Shown in pieces: positions 12,781 through 25,620 of a stretch of DNA of 64,000 nucleotides; the first letter of the stretch is position 1, and every line of letters begins with the position of its first letter. The notes under the pieces are model-generated. The model saw only the letters and a program-made list of their open reading frames with translations. It did no database searches and was not told the origin of the DNA. The translations under genes were made by a program, and so were the position numbers. The DNA is taken from the NCBI GenBank assembly GCA_965153455.1, contig OZ234503.1, positions 8,152,157 through 8,216,156 of the forward strand. Reading direction: 5' to 3'. The stretch is from Sphagnum compactum (taxonomy: Eukaryota; Bryophyta; Sphagnopsida; Sphagnales).

Positions 12781-13615
12781 TAATGATGTTGAAAGAAATA
12801 AAATGTCTTCAGAACATTGTTGTTGAAATGTATTGAAATGCAAGATTTAGATGCACATGTTTTCAATTCAAGTATGGTTTAGTAATTTTTATATTTTTTA
12901 TATTTGGGAAAACCCTCTAGAATGAAGTGGACATAATATGAGAAAGATATTACTAATTGAAGTGGTTTTTGGAAAAGATTTAGTTGCATCTCATTTAAAA
13001 ACTAAGGTGCAAATAAAAGGTTTAACCCATATGTTTTGTTTTTGAATCTCTTTTCGAAGGTATATAAAGAACGTGTTTTCCATTAACTTATCATATTGAA
13101 ATGCATATGCCAATTTGGGATGAGCGAAAAAATGCTTGACCTTAAATGGAAATGGCAAAGTAAATGCAATATTTTTCTAGCTATTTATTCCATCTACATT
13201 GTCCTTTTCCTACCTATTTGCTTACCCACACAAGTAAATAGGTGCTAGTTTTCTAGCTACCTAAGTAGATAATTGGAATCTTCTTGAAACTTTCAATTTT
13301 CAAAAAAATGGAAGAATAAATAATTTGGATTAAATCATTAGATAATTAAAATATTCAAAATATCCTAGTTATCATTATTTTATAGTTGTATAATATAATA
13401 ATAAAAAATATGTTTTTATTAAAGTTATATATATATGACATGGGCCATTATGACTATAATTATTGAAGATCAGATGACTATGGCAATTGCAATTATGACC
13501 AAAAATATGACTAATGGCCTTTGCAACGAATTCGTATGCACTATAATCGTGGTAGTCGTAAATGTTGTTTAGGACTACAAATGTAGTCATATCTGTAATC
13601 ATATTATTCACATTT
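12781..13615. other. Upstream intergenic sequence, no gene recognised
   Basis: AT-rich sequence leading to a sharp rise in GC at about 13616. Short CTACCTA/TAGGTAG-type repeats occur near 13200-13270. The minus-strand frame at 13375-13611 is low-complexity and unconvincing. Confidence 0.4.
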
Positions 13616-14378
13616 TACACCCATTTCTGCTCCTCCCGGCACCACAGCAGGCAAGAGATTGGCAGTACTCGTTTCCCTGGCCAACTAGTCTAGGTTCGCT
13701 TGGCCAATGCTGTTGCCCTGCGCTGTCGCCACCACTTTGTTTTTTTTTACGCCGCCATCTTGTTTTTCCTGTTTCTTGTTTGTTTCTAATTCGTCTGTCT
13801 TTTGGCCAGTTTCTGCGTATGTTGCTTTCTTCCCTGCGCATTTGTTGTCTTCTTGCAAGCAATTGGCAAGAAAGAAATTCATTCTGTTCGTGAGATTTAC
13901 GAGTGAACCATAAGTCTCCGTCGGTGTTCTCCTTCCTGCACCTATCGCCACTTACGGCAGGCTTCCCAATTTTCTGTCTGTGTGTCCTGTGCTGTTCGCG
14001 TTTTGTTTTTCGTCAGCGACATTTTAATTTAATTCCCCCCCCCGCCCCCCCACCATTTTGTAATCCGTCGCTGTGCTTCTCTCCAATTTGCTGTGGTTGA
14101 GTGTGGCAAGCAGCGCGAGGCTCTGCTCATTGATCATCACTTTCTGATGGAACGGAGTCTAGGCGCGTCGTTGGCCTCATCAGAGATCGCGAGACGGGGA
14201 AAATTGTACATCAGGATGCAGGCTTGCCAAGGACACCACCGGCCTGGCAGTGCAACCATTGCTTGAAATCAGTTGGCGAGCTGGGCCGTAGACTTATCAA
14301 GCATCTTGTGCTTCCTTTGACACGGTCTCCTTCTCTCTGGCTATCTTACTCCCTCTCTCTTCACAACCCTAGAGATCG
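13616..14378 (+). promoter_or_regulatory. GC-rich 5' region of the carrier gene
   Basis: Base composition changes abruptly from AT-rich to GC- and CpG-rich. The stretch contains C-rich pyrimidine runs (near 14034-14052) and CT-rich leader-like sequence just before the ATG at 14379. This is typical of promoter and 5' UTR sequence of a housekeeping plant gene, and no other gene is present to explain it. The transcription start cannot be placed from sequence alone. Open frames here on both strands are by-products of the composition. Confidence 0.5.
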
Positions 14379-17300
14379 ATGGTTTCTCAAACAGATGTCT
14401 CCTCCAGGTTGAAGAAGTATGGGGAACAAAAGCCTTCTGATCCGGGTGCAGTTGGACAGGGGAACACTGTGTGTTGTCAGACATCTCCACTGTATGTAGA
14501 TGATAAAAAATCTGCTGCAGCAACTCTGGTGTCATTGGCTCAGGAAGCAAGATTGGCCACAGAAGATGTGAAAGCCCCCACTAGCAACACCATCTCACCG
14601 TCTGCAAGTCTCTCATTGCTGGTGGTGTGGCCGGCGGAGTGTATGTCCCCCCACCTCAACTTCTTGCAGGGTTTAGTGGCATTCAACCCAAAACTGTTGG
14701 TATGGATGGCAGGAAAAGAAGCCTCCAAGTTGATGAGTGATTCTTTGCAATGCAGGTCACGGTCTGCTGTTGCCCCCTTGGAGCGACTGAAGATCCTTCT
14801 GCAGGTGCCTATTTCTCTCTATGACCTTTCTGGCACTCTAATCTCCAGCAACTAGGGCAAGAAAATGCTTCTCAAACACGAGTATGCTTACAAGACAAGT
14901 TCATGCATTTATAAGTAATAGATGCAGGTCAATTGTAGTGCAACTCAGAACTCCCTATCCAGCATTCATGCCCTGAATGCTGATAATGCCACATCTCGGA
15001 AGTAGACTGACAAGTCTATGTAGTTTAGTAGGTATGGACTGTTTTTGCAAAATGGGGAAGAGCTCTGGCAATTTGGAGTTCATGAAAACTCATGCTGTCA
15101 GTAAAGGTTGTGATGTGCTTGGCAGGTTCAAAACCCCTTGAATCCAAAATACAGTGGAACTATACAGGGTTTAAAGTTAATTTGGAAGAATGAGGGCATC
15201 CCAGGCTTTTTTAAAGGGAATGGCACCAACTGTGCATGAATTATCCCTAACTCTGCTGTGAAGTTTTACAGTTACGAGCAGGCATCTAGGTGTGTGCACT
15301 CCCTGAACTGCTGTAACAGTTGCATACAGACTGGGATGTCAAGATGGGAGGCAGAGTGAACAATTAGGTTTTCCAGCCACAACTCCATACAGCGGCAATG
15401 ACAGAACTACAGTATGATAGCTGATCTCATCCATGAGCAATGGTGGGAATAGGGTCAAGGAACAGAATTTATTCCAGAGGTGGAAGTAGCAGGATGTGGC
15501 TGTCATGTCCTTCATGATAGGATCAAGAGTCTGATTATTTCATCCTATTGCATGACCTTGCAGTGCAATCTTGTGGGCTTATCGACAGCAAAAGGGCCAA
15601 GGTGAGTGTTTATATGCCCATTCTTCGGTGCAACACTTAGCTAATACAGGAGCATAAATAGGTCCATTTGTTACCCTAAATATTTTGTTTTAGTATCACA
15701 TCTGTCTATCACAGTTGTGAGCAGGCTCTGTTGTGAGCTACCTTCTGTCATTTGTGAGTGTAGGCCAAACTATCTGCAATAATTGAGCATTGCAATTCTC
15801 TCTGGTGCTTCAATATTACGCTAAATGGTCTCTGCAGTATAAACTGGTTGTTATTGTTTTTTCTGTGCAGAGAACGCGGAACTTACCCCAGTTTTGCGTC
15901 TTTGTGCTGGGGCTTGTGCTGGGATTATTGCCATGTCTGCAACATATCCAATGGACATGGTACGGGGAAGGTTGACTGTGCAGGTGAGCTGAAAGAGCAT
16001 CAAAAGCCTTACTCCTGTCAGATTGGAATGGTTTAGGAGGTTGAAAAATGTCAGTTGACATTAGGGTTACATGTCAGGAAGACAGGGCGAGATTTCTAGG
16101 TCTGTTGGCTGGGAATCTGTTTCTGTGCAATTTTTTATAAGAAACAACTGAGTTGCTTGTGCACATATTTTGCAATTTTGCTTGTTATTTTCTTCCAAAA
16201 GTTTATCTGTACTTTGGCACAACTCACTGATCATAGGTGGGTGCTGGCCCAATTGCAGGGTGAGCATTGTGACCAATAACACCGTTGTAATTCTTACCTA
16301 GCTTTGTGATTGAGCTGTGACTGGCTACATCTTTACATTCATGTGCTTTAGGGAATCCTCACAGAATACTGCGTTCCTGAATCTCATTTCTTGACTATTG
16401 TGGTAATTTGTTTTGTTACAGACTGAGGACTCTCTTCATCGCTATCGTGGCATGTTTCATGCCTTTCAAACTATCATCAAGGAAGAGGGTGCAATAGCTT
16501 TGTACAAGGGCTGGGTGCCATCAGTCATTGGAGTGGTTTGTACATGAACTTTACACTAGAGTGTAGCTGTACTCAGGGTGTAATATGTAGGGAATATGTT
16601 TACAGCTATTGAATGGAAATGACTTGAGAGGAGCAGCAGGAGGAGGTTTCTGGATCCACTTTGGTTAAAGATCATGGATTACGGTGAACTGATCACATGA
16701 CAGTCAATCTGTGTGTGCATCAATCTCCAGAGGAACAAACCAGCAATGGATTTCCTCACAAGGGAATTGTGAGAGGATGTGAACTGGAACTCATAAACTG
16801 ATGTTGAACATGGATCAAGGGTGTAAGGATGTTGCATATCCATAGCGGCATCTACACAATAATCACAGGAAACTTGGGTCAGAGGTTGAAGTCATTCTGA
16901 TTTGAACATGCTTATGATTCTCTTTCGGGTTGTACTGCAGATTCCATATGTAGGCCTGAATTTTGCAGTCTATGAGACACTTAAGGATTGGATGATGAAG
17001 AGCCCCACATTTCGGCCAGATGATGGTGCTGAGTTAGGGGTGGTGACAAAGCTTGCATGTGGGGCAGCAGGAGGGACTGTACGGCAGACAGTGGCATATC
17101 CCTTGGATGTTGTCTGCAGACGAATGCAAATGGTTGGCTGGAAAGATGCGTCATCAATTATAACGGCAGATGGGCAAGTCAGGGCTCCTGTCCAATACAA
17201 TGGCATGGTAGATGCATTCAGGAAAACAGTGAAGAATGAAGGGCTTCGGGCACTCTACAAAGGCTTAGTACCCAATTCTGTGAAGGTGAGAAATAAACTG

Positions 17301-17646
17301 TCTAGTCTTTTCAATGCATATGGAGGAATGCACATGGTTGATGCATTCAGGAAAATAGTGAAGAACAAGAGATAGGGTCTTTCTAAAAGGCTTAGTGCCC
17401 ATTTCTGTGAAGGTGAAGCATCGATTGTCCAGTCCTTTCATTGCATATGGAGGAATACATTAGTGGGTCTCTTTCTTTCAGCTCTAGCAGTGTTGCTGCA
17501 CTGACAGGAATTTACTTGTATGCATCACTTGCAATCTTTAATTCCTTTTTGTTCATGAACAGGTGGTTCCCTCAATAGCTATTGCATTTGTGACATATGA
17601 GTTGAGGAAGGACTTGTTGGGCGTAGAGATCCGCATCTCAGATTGA
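14379..17646 (+). pseudogene. Mitochondrial adenine-nucleotide carrier (ADNT1-like), multi-exon, disrupted
   Basis: Members of this family exchange adenine nucleotides (AMP/ADP/ATP) across the mitochondrial inner membrane. Exons read by homology and splice signals: 14379-14640 (donor GTATGT), 14756-14804, 15126-15289, 15871-15983, 16422-16535, 16941-17285, 17563-17646 (ends ISD then TGA). All three carrier signatures are present: PLERLKILLQ, PMDMVRGRL and PLDVVCRRMQ, the last with Cys where Arg is usual. CKSLIAGGVAGG and the C-terminal VPSIAIAFVTYE also match plant ADNT1. Defects: a frameshift between KAPTS (about 14575) and CKSL (about 14602); TGA at 15237-15239 where the family has Arg in GTNCAR, consistent with a CGA to TGA change; a roughly 15-codon exon missing or unrecognised between 15290 and 15870. 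Introns are kept, so this is not a retrocopy. It could be a gene with assembly errors, but three faults favour a pseudogene. Confidence 0.85.
17205..17461 (+). repeat. Tandem duplication of an exon-intron junction, ~128-bp unit
   Basis: The end of carrier exon 6 plus the start of the following intron (17205 to about 17331, CATGGTAGATGCATTCAGG through GCATATGGAGGAATGCA) is repeated at about 17332-17461 (CATGGTTGATGCATTCAGG through GCATATGGAGGAATACA). The second copy includes a diverged exon end, CCATTTCTGTGAAGGTGAAG, and so a decoy splice donor. Its reading frame hits a TAG soon after the start. Confidence 0.85.
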
Positions 17647-20382
17647 TGCAATTTTGGTAATATGGTGTTAGATCACTCAAGAGAGGAGCCACTATTGTTG
17701 GTGCTGTTCACTGTGTGGAGTGGTAAAAGAGATGTTATTTAATCTTCTCCAGGCAGGGATTACACTGAACTGTTGACCCAAGAAGTGGCCTGTGTCTTGG
17801 TTTGCCATCAATAGGAAAGCAATCATGCAGTGGAACTCAAGAGGTAGTCATAGGATAGTATCTTGCTCTCAAGTTGAGTTGAGAATACCATGGAGACAAA
17901 TGTCTTTCAAAAAGAGGGCATGGTCGGAAGCACTATGTGTTTCAGGACTGGATCACACGTCCTTTTGTCTTTGTAGGAAGTTCACTTACACTTCCATTGT
18001 TCTTTCTACCTGCCTCATTGCAATGAGACAGAGGCCATGACCCAGTTGTGGGTGTGACATGTCAGAACACTGTAGATTGGACATGCTTTGTGATCAATGT
18101 AAGCAGTGTTTGAAATTTGAGGTTCAGGTTTCGAACAACTTAGCTGACTTTTGTCAGTAATTCCACAGGACAAGACCATATGTTGGTATAGCTTGTGCTG
18201 AAGATACAATCCACTGTAAAATATCTCATGCTTTGAAGCAACAGCATGGGTGCAGTTCTCTTCTTTGAAGATCCCATGCTCTTGTACTCTAATAAGCACA
18301 GGTTGAATATGAACTGTTATTATGACTGAGTGATTTACTAATTATTGTTTCATCTTGGCTGTTGATTATGAAACACAAGGAGTTCAGCTGTGGTTTGCTT
18401 GAAATGGCCTACACCTATCTAGCAGCCATTTATCTGTTTGGGACCACTAGGAGTACCAATTGGCAAAGCCCAGGGACTTGTGAAGCCAGAGCTCAGATTT
18501 AAGTTGGAGTAGGATCTGAGCGAGGCATCGGAACCCAGCAACAAAGCTCTCGTAGTGCGTCAACACAAGACCCTGGGTAAGTGTTCTCATCTTGTACACA
18601 ATACAGAGTGATGAACAATTGTGGAGATCAGAGGAGAAACGAAACTTTGAATCCAAGCATTTGATCGCAGGGTGTATGAGTGGGGCACCTCCAAGGTTAT
18701 ATGGTTACAACTTGCTAGGTCAGAAGTCACATTGTTTAGTTGTTGATTCTGATTTTTGTTCAAATGTTCCCAATGGACTGGAGTGCCAATACTTTCAAGG
18801 TCAAAGGACTGGCATTTGTCCTTTAACCAAGTCATGTCCATGAAAACATGCTCATGGAAATGACTTTATTTTTCCCTTTTGTAGAAATTCCACAATCCTG
18901 GACAGCAAAATGGTGTGTTGAAAGGTTCAGAGTTTACATTTCAGTAATTGGATGGCAGCCCTCTTGATAAAACTTTGCTAGTGGCAAACTTCAAATTTCT
19001 GACAGATGACATGCGCGTTATGGAGCAGATTGATCTGAGAGAGCAAGATGGCTGTCATGCAGTCTTTCAATTGCAGGGTTTCAATTGGTATCAGGGTAGA
19101 TAACCAATCAGGCAACTTTTCTTCAGTATAAGAAGGAAAATCTGAGCTACTCCTAAGGGATTTGAGGTAAATGCTGCCCAATTACTAGACATGATCCTCA
19201 TCTGTAGATAAAGATGCCAAATCTGGTGCAATTTTAAGGAGAACATGGCAAATGAATAGGGTTAACAAGATCTATCCTAGAGATTATTTTAATGCCCAAG
19301 GATGGGATCTTGACAGACTTCTCACTTTGAGAAAGGTTCCAAAAATCACCTTGTTTGTATCTTCTGACTCATTTCTTGTGTTTGTTCAATAAATCACATT
19401 TGGACATAAGTGTTTTCAATAGTATGATGTTTTTCAAAAGTTGTAAAACTATTTTTTCATATTTTTGGGAAATGCATTGATAACACTTCAAAAGAAATGC
19501 AAACTTTCATCCTGCAACAACCTTTTGCCTGATGTATCAATTTTTTGCAACAATCCATGGATTATCAAATTTTGTGCTGCTGCAATTTATAATATGATGA
19601 CTCATGAGATATTCATGGTTTAAAGTGGTGTGGAAAGTTGTTCCAAAATGGTGGTGAAATGCCTATTGTGTCTCATCTTGTAATGTATCCAAACCTGAAA
19701 TGGCCAGTGCCTTTTTTCAGGTACCTATATTTGTGCCCAAACCTGCCTGAAATCAAACCCTTAATGAACATGGCCTAAAAGTAACACAAAATGTTTAATC
19801 TCAGCGACAGTTAATTATGTTAATGGCAAATTAACTTTGTAATCATGACCATACAGGTTGAGATCGGGAAGAATGTGCAAGCTAGAATCAACACATTATG
19901 TGCATCCAAGAGGTGAATTGGCGGTTGTTTAATGCACACTTTGCGATTCCTCTTACATGTCCATGCAATGAATCTTAGTACATTAGGCGTGCATGAAAGG
20001 GCTGTTGCATGGTTGAGATTGAGTCACACTTGCACATTGTGTACAATTCATGACCAGATCCGAACACAGGAGGTGACATCTAGAGGCATACATAGTGACC
20101 ATTTTAGGTGCAGGTGGTTGTTTGCTGTGAGATTTACAAAAGAAAAATTTGACATCATGAGTCACATTGTGGGGAAGCCATCTTGGATGTTGCTTCCTAA
20201 CATAGAAAATGATGATGAAGGTGCTCAAGCAACAGATGGTTCGGATAGCAATGGAGGACAGTACAAGAAAAGTGGGATTGTGCACTGCACAAAGAATCTC
20301 CTCCAACTATCAATACTGAGTTTCCCATTCCACTAGCGCTTCTAGCGTTTGGAGGTCAGAGGTTGAATAGGCAGGACGGGCC
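17647..20382. other. Region downstream of the carrier gene, no gene recognised
   Basis: Less AT-rich than most of the window, possibly because it was once genic, but no domain was recognised. The longest plus frame is 134 codons (19932-20336), overlapped on the other strand by 107 codons (19983-20306). Neither resembles a known protein, and the overlap argues for chance. Other frames of 60-94 codons are unremarkable. Confidence 0.4.
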
Positions 20383-20545
20383 CAACCAGTTTTGATGAGC
20401 ACAAGTACAAAACCTTCCACACAACCAATTTTGATTGAGCCCAAGTACACAACCTTACGTGCACAGCCAATTTTGATCAAACCCTAGTACATAACCTTAT
20501 GCACACAACCAATTTCGATCAAGCCCAAATACACAGCCATATCCA
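20383..20545 (+). repeat. Tandem array, ~42-bp unit, 4 copies
   Basis: CAACCAGTTTTGAT, CAACCAATTTTGAT, CAGCCAATTTTGAT and CAACCAATTTCGAT start near 20383, 20422, 20464 and 20506. Each is followed by AGCCCAAGTACACAACCTTA-like sequence. Unit spacings are 39, 42 and 42 bases. Confidence 0.85.
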
Positions 20546-21920
20546 CACGATGGCAATGAGAACGGCATGCCCAACACCTGCCCACCTGAGATCAAATCAA
20601 GGAAGTTGGCAAGCTTGCACCAATGCCATGGCATGGCATGCACTGAGCCCTTGAATCGTGCAAAGGACGAACTTCCAAGCTATAAAGATGGTGCAAGTTG
20701 AGCTACCTAGTGAATGATTCGCCTGAAGAAAAATGGCAATTGGGATGATGTTTCTTTGAAGTCCACAATGGAGAGTGTGGAATTCTGCTCCAAGATCCAA
20801 ACTACCAGTCAAACTTGGGTGTGCCTATCACATCAGTATGGAGTCATTTGTATAGCATTACACAATCTCGAAAAAGAGGCAAAGCAAGGGTCTTACAAAA
20901 GAAGTGGAGGTGGCATTAGTTGAGTACATGAAAATGATGCAAGCAATCAAGCACTTGATCACCTTCACACAATTGCACTTGAAGGTGGTTGAAATTACAC
21001 AAAAAAGCTCAACACTTTTCAAGAATGGAATTCCAAGGTGAGGATGGCTAAGGTGGTTCAAGAAAGCAAATCTTGACTTCTCACTAGGAGCTTGCAAAGG
21101 GGCTTTGCTTAGTCAATGATGAGACTTTCTACCTAAACCTATCAAAAGCTTATAACTTGAACTACTATACGGAATTGCAATGAGTCAAGTCCACAAGCTA
21201 GGTGAAATGTGGGCATGCTTATACTAGTGCAAATTGGCTCATGCTTAATGCATTTGATCACATTACATGAATGAGAATGATTGAACATTTTATCATGCAT
21301 CAATACAACAAGTGACACACTCCCAAACTTTTACATCTTCCAATGCAATTATGTGACACGCCTCATTGAGTGATTTTTTGTTACATTTGTTGGCCCCATA
21401 TTGTAGTTTTGGATTAGTTTATTGTTAGCTCTAGCTATGTGCTCCCCTTACTTTAATGAATAGCTTACACATTTCAAAGGTTCATTACAAATTAATATGG
21501 GAAGGTTAGTTTTAAAAGTGGGCACCAATGGCATTAGATGTGATCCCTTAACTACCCATATTAAGGTCTAGATGTTCACACTCTGGAAATGCATTAGTTA
21601 TTCATGGATAAATAAAAAATTATGGTTTCATCTCAATTTAAATACAATTTCATTTATTAATGGAATGATTTTTTTTCAAATGAAGTTTTTATCATTTGTT
21701 GTGAACTTGGTTGAAACTCTCCATTTAAAGTTTTCTTACCTTATGTTTTCTGTTATTTAACATGACTAACCATGATTGTCATACCCCAAGACTCTTGTTA
21801 AACATCCTTTGTGCTTTTCACTTGATTTGAAGTCATGCTTCTAAGTAAACTTACATATGCACCCACATTAGTTGGTTAGTTATTTCACATCTTGAATGAT
21901 TGGGAGATATCCATTTCATC
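20546..21920. other. Intergenic sequence, no gene recognised
   Basis: Small frames on both strands (the longest about 79 codons) have no recognisable domain. The segment ends where homology with the second segmental-duplication copy begins, at TCACCCGGGTCTCAATAT. Confidence 0.4.
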
Positions 21921-23194
21921 TCACCCGGGTCTCAATATAAATTTTTTTCCTTGAATTTGGCTCTCATTTATCTGGTTCTCATACAAGTGAGAGTTGATGA
22001 TCAGAATTTCAGTCAGGATACTTTGAAATTTTCAAATAGGGATAATGGGGGTGATACCCCATGATACTTGAGGGCAGTTTTGATGCTCGCACAACACTCA
22101 AAAATATACTAGCATAAGTTTCACCCTCGGAATTTAACGAGCAGGCATGTTGAGATGCGTTAAGATTTTGTTAGGGAGGTCAGACATAGTTCATATCCTC
22201 TTTGACTTTTGGCCAGTTCAAGAAAACATGAAAAAGGGTTCTTTTTCTTCAATTTTGTGATGTAGGTGAAGTAGTGATCATCCATATGATAATTTAGCCA
22301 TATTTGGTTACAGACTAGATATGAAAGTAGAAAATAATCAGAATCCTTCTATATTTATGGCTACCTACTGGCAATTTGGAAAACTTTTTTAAAAAAAATC
22401 TAGTAGGCCATTTACTTCATGGGAAACCCTTTGGATAAGGTCGAAATCATATTTTCAGGTTGAAATTAGACAAATTTTTGCGAAATAAAAAACACTGCAT
22501 GAACCATTTGTGTTACCCCACAGGTAACTTTCCAAAAATAAAAAAGAAAACACTAATGGGCAGTCATGGCATAAAGGTGTGGCCCTATAAAGAATTGGGT
22601 TAGTGATGTAATGCGAAGGCAAGTGATTTTATTCTGACAGTAGACAGACTCAATATGGGCTACTGTTTAGGCACTGCCCTTACATTTAGGGGTTAAGGGG
22701 AGAGACATGTCATGTAGGTCATTTTGTCTTTTCATTTATTTATTTATTTATCCATTCTTAGGGCACAGACATTACACAACTAGCTGCTTGTTTACAGGTG
22801 CAGTTCGAACAACTTTGTATTGTTAGCTCTTTCTTTGTTGAATCCAAGAGAATTGTTCTTTTGGTGCTGTTGACCAAGCAAATCCAATTTTTGTTGTACA
22901 TTGTCCTTCTTAAATGGAAGTCTGTAGCTTTTTAATCGTGATCTTAGTGGAACCTTATGGCCATTTTGAAATATGTTCATTAAAAAAATTCTATCCTATA
23001 TTTGAAACTAAACTTTCTTAAATAAAGGTTATGTGGCTTTATGGTCAAGTGTTACTAAGCATTTGCATTGCCCCCTTGATGGCCTTGTATTGAGTATTAT
23101 GATTTTGAGGCCTATTTGTAAAACGATTTGGTTTCTATGCATAGTCAATATGTTGTGGAAGTTCAGATGGACTTTAAGGATTTAGATTTGAAGT

Positions 23195-24338
23195 TTGTAC
23201 AAATTCTCTCATATTAGTGAATTATGACAAATTTCCTGAAAAACGGTACTATGATCTTTCTTGTAATTTTATGACTGGAAGAAAGAAATATTAAAACAAG
23301 TAAAATGAAATTAAAGTTATGCTTCACAAGCTTGTTGTATTTTGAATGAGGATATTATTGACATTTTTATTAGCTCTAACTTGATTATTAGGTGATCTGA
23401 AAACTAGTTTTCCTATTGCTTTTGGAAATGTTGCAAAAACTTCAAATGTAATTTTGTTATATGGGGTTGTCTTGAATTTTGAGTAGAATCTATAAGTTAT
23501 GTGCAACCATTATTGGGAGTCGGTGGAGTTAATGGGAGGTAATTGTTGAGAGCCAATTGTTGGACCCTTGGTGATGAAGATGTTGGTATGATTTTTTTGA
23601 ATGATAATCATTCGTTATTGCCACGTTTTAAATTGTGTTTGGTTTGCTATAACGTAAGACTAACAAAATGGTGTACAAAGTATTGTTATGGAGTTTGTTT
23701 TGCAATCTTGGAGACATGTCATTTGATGGCTTTTCAACCTTTAATTCCTCTAGTAAAAAGTAGCAATGTGTGAAGTTAGTATGTCAAGAGGATTAGGAAG
23801 TTGGAAGTTGGAACTACGAAAGCTCTTCAATTAAACTGGGCCACATATCCTAAGTTATCACACAGAGCTACTGCAAGGCTTGGGGTCTTTTTCCATTAGG
23901 CTGTGATCATAGTAGGCTAATGAAAGCCACTGACATGGACACTACCTTAGTACCTTGGCCAATTCCACACTAATTATATTATTGTCAAAAATGTTGAAAT
24001 TTTCAGTACTTAATTTTTCCAAATAAAAAATATGTTGAAGGGAAACAGAGAATATTTTAAAATTTTCATTCCTTGAAATGAATGTTTCAAAATTAATTAT
24101 TTAGTGGACGGACATGTGTTGAAGTGGCCAAGGTGCTACAGTATTGTGGTAGGTGCTTTCTATTGCATTGCCCAATGGGCTAAAAACTTGTAACTATTAA
24201 ATGCTAATAGTTCCACAAACTAGCTAGTTTTAGCTATTTTCTAAATACACATAGGTTATAATTTTTTTAATGTGACACATGTCATCTTACAATGAAATTT
24301 CACAACTTGATTAAAAAGGTTCACAATTCCTGCAGTTG
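23195..24338. other. 1.1-kb block present only in copy A
   Basis: Copy B joins directly from GAAGTTTGG to TCAATGCAGTAGCTTTGAG near 40046. Copy A has about 1140 extra bases between the matching flanks. No target-site duplication or element ends were obvious, so a deletion from copy B is at least as likely as an insertion into A. Frames inside (23324-23506 minus, 23543-23773 plus) are not recognised. Confidence 0.75.
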
Positions 24339-24799
24339 GTAAATGCAGTAGCTTTGAGGGATTGTGAGCCCAATTAAGTGAAAACATGTATTTGAAAGGG
24401 GCTGTTATGATAGGATGTATCATAAGGGACTCCTAACGGAAAGATGTCCATTATCATCTATCTAGCTATCATAGGGAAGCGGTGATTACTGGTATTTTGG
24501 GGAAGTCATTTGTTGGCCTTGTCTACCAAGGCAAGGATATTGTGTTTAGATTCATTATAGAGTATAGTAGCTTAAGAGATTTTGCCCCCTAGGTAATAGG
24601 TCTATTTTTATATGAGGATTTTTGAAAGATGATATGTTTGCCTTGTGTTGAAACTTGAGATTAGTTATAAAGTTATAATATCTTGAAGGATTTTAGTTTC
24701 TTTTAAAAGATTTCTTGAAGATTATATTTTCACATGGTGAAATAGTTGAGTTTTCATACTCCTTCTTTTGCCCTTAAGATACTTTTTAATGCAAATGGC

Positions 24800-25620
24800 A
24801 AGGCCACAGTGTGACACACCCCTTGTTGGAGTTGGCCTTGCGATACAAAACTGACTATCAATTCCGACAATCTTTTCTTGGCACCCCATCTGGAGAACCC
24901 CCAATGTACTTCTTGTTGGGGTGGCTCATAGCTGGGATTACATTTCAGAGTTGGTTGGAGCCACCCTTGGGCTGCATCACGACTACCAATTCTCACAATC
25001 TTCTCTTGTAACCTCACCTGGAGTATTTGAGTCCTTTGCGAGTGTAGAGGTGCGCTGCAGTCTTCATTGGTGTTGGGTGTTCAAACGTATCATCTATCAA
25101 CCAATGACATGGAACGGCCAAACATGGTCTCACTACTTTGAGATCAAAATCAAGGACAATTTGAGTACAATGGCTACCATCAGATTTAATCATGAAAACT
25201 TCAAAAATTACATTGTGCTAAGGTGGGAATCCAACATGGTATGGCTATCATAATAATGGTGAGCCTCATTACAACAATGACGACATCCCTAATAAGAAGC
25301 AAGCGGTTCAAAAAAGCTACACTATGGGGGACATTGTGGGGTGAAGGAGTCAATTATGTGATGAGAGAGATATTTTTCATAAAAAATAACGAATTATTGG
25401 ATTTGACCTGTTCTAACTTGACAACACCTTGTATCCCACTATTGGGTTTGTTAGCAAAGGGAATACAAGCAAGTATAATGTGGAAGTGAATTTCAAGCAA
25501 TGGTACGATTTTTTATGTAAGTCATCATATGCAACATAGCAACCTTAAAACATTTTTTAAATGGTCATTGCAAACGAAATTGTCTTTTCCACCTTGCTTT
25601 CAATAGGCATAAAATTATTG
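24800..25620 (+). pseudogene. PGG-SPRY gene fragment A (paralog of the 50-54 kb gene)
   Basis: DNA and translated homology to the 3' half of the ankyrin-PGG-SPRY gene. Recognisable pieces in order: a partial copy of the PGG flank (KTDYQF, near 24850), LIAGITFQSWLEPPLG (PGG membrane segment 1, near 24930-24975), PGVFESFASVEV, then directly the SPRY start (HYFEIKIKDNLST, near 25137), NFKNYIVLRW, and in another frame GVNYVMREIFFIKNNE (near 25350). Ankyrin repeats are absent. The part encoding membrane segments 2-4 and the following linker (equivalent to about 53205-53797) is deleted. Frameshifts and stops separate the pieces. Homology continues past the stop into the shared 3' flank. Confidence 0.88.

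Noticed and set aside
13685-13951. Charged minus-strand frames upstream of the carrier gene
   Set aside because: They overlap each other in two phases in a GC-rich leader. Composition alone explains them.
14379-17646. Carrier sequence as a processed retrocopy
   Set aside because: Exons are separated by introns with GT-AG signals, so it derives from a genomic gene copy.
19932-20336. 134-codon plus-strand frame as a gene
   Set aside because: No recognisable domain, no initiation context or splice evidence, and a 107-codon antisense frame overlaps it.
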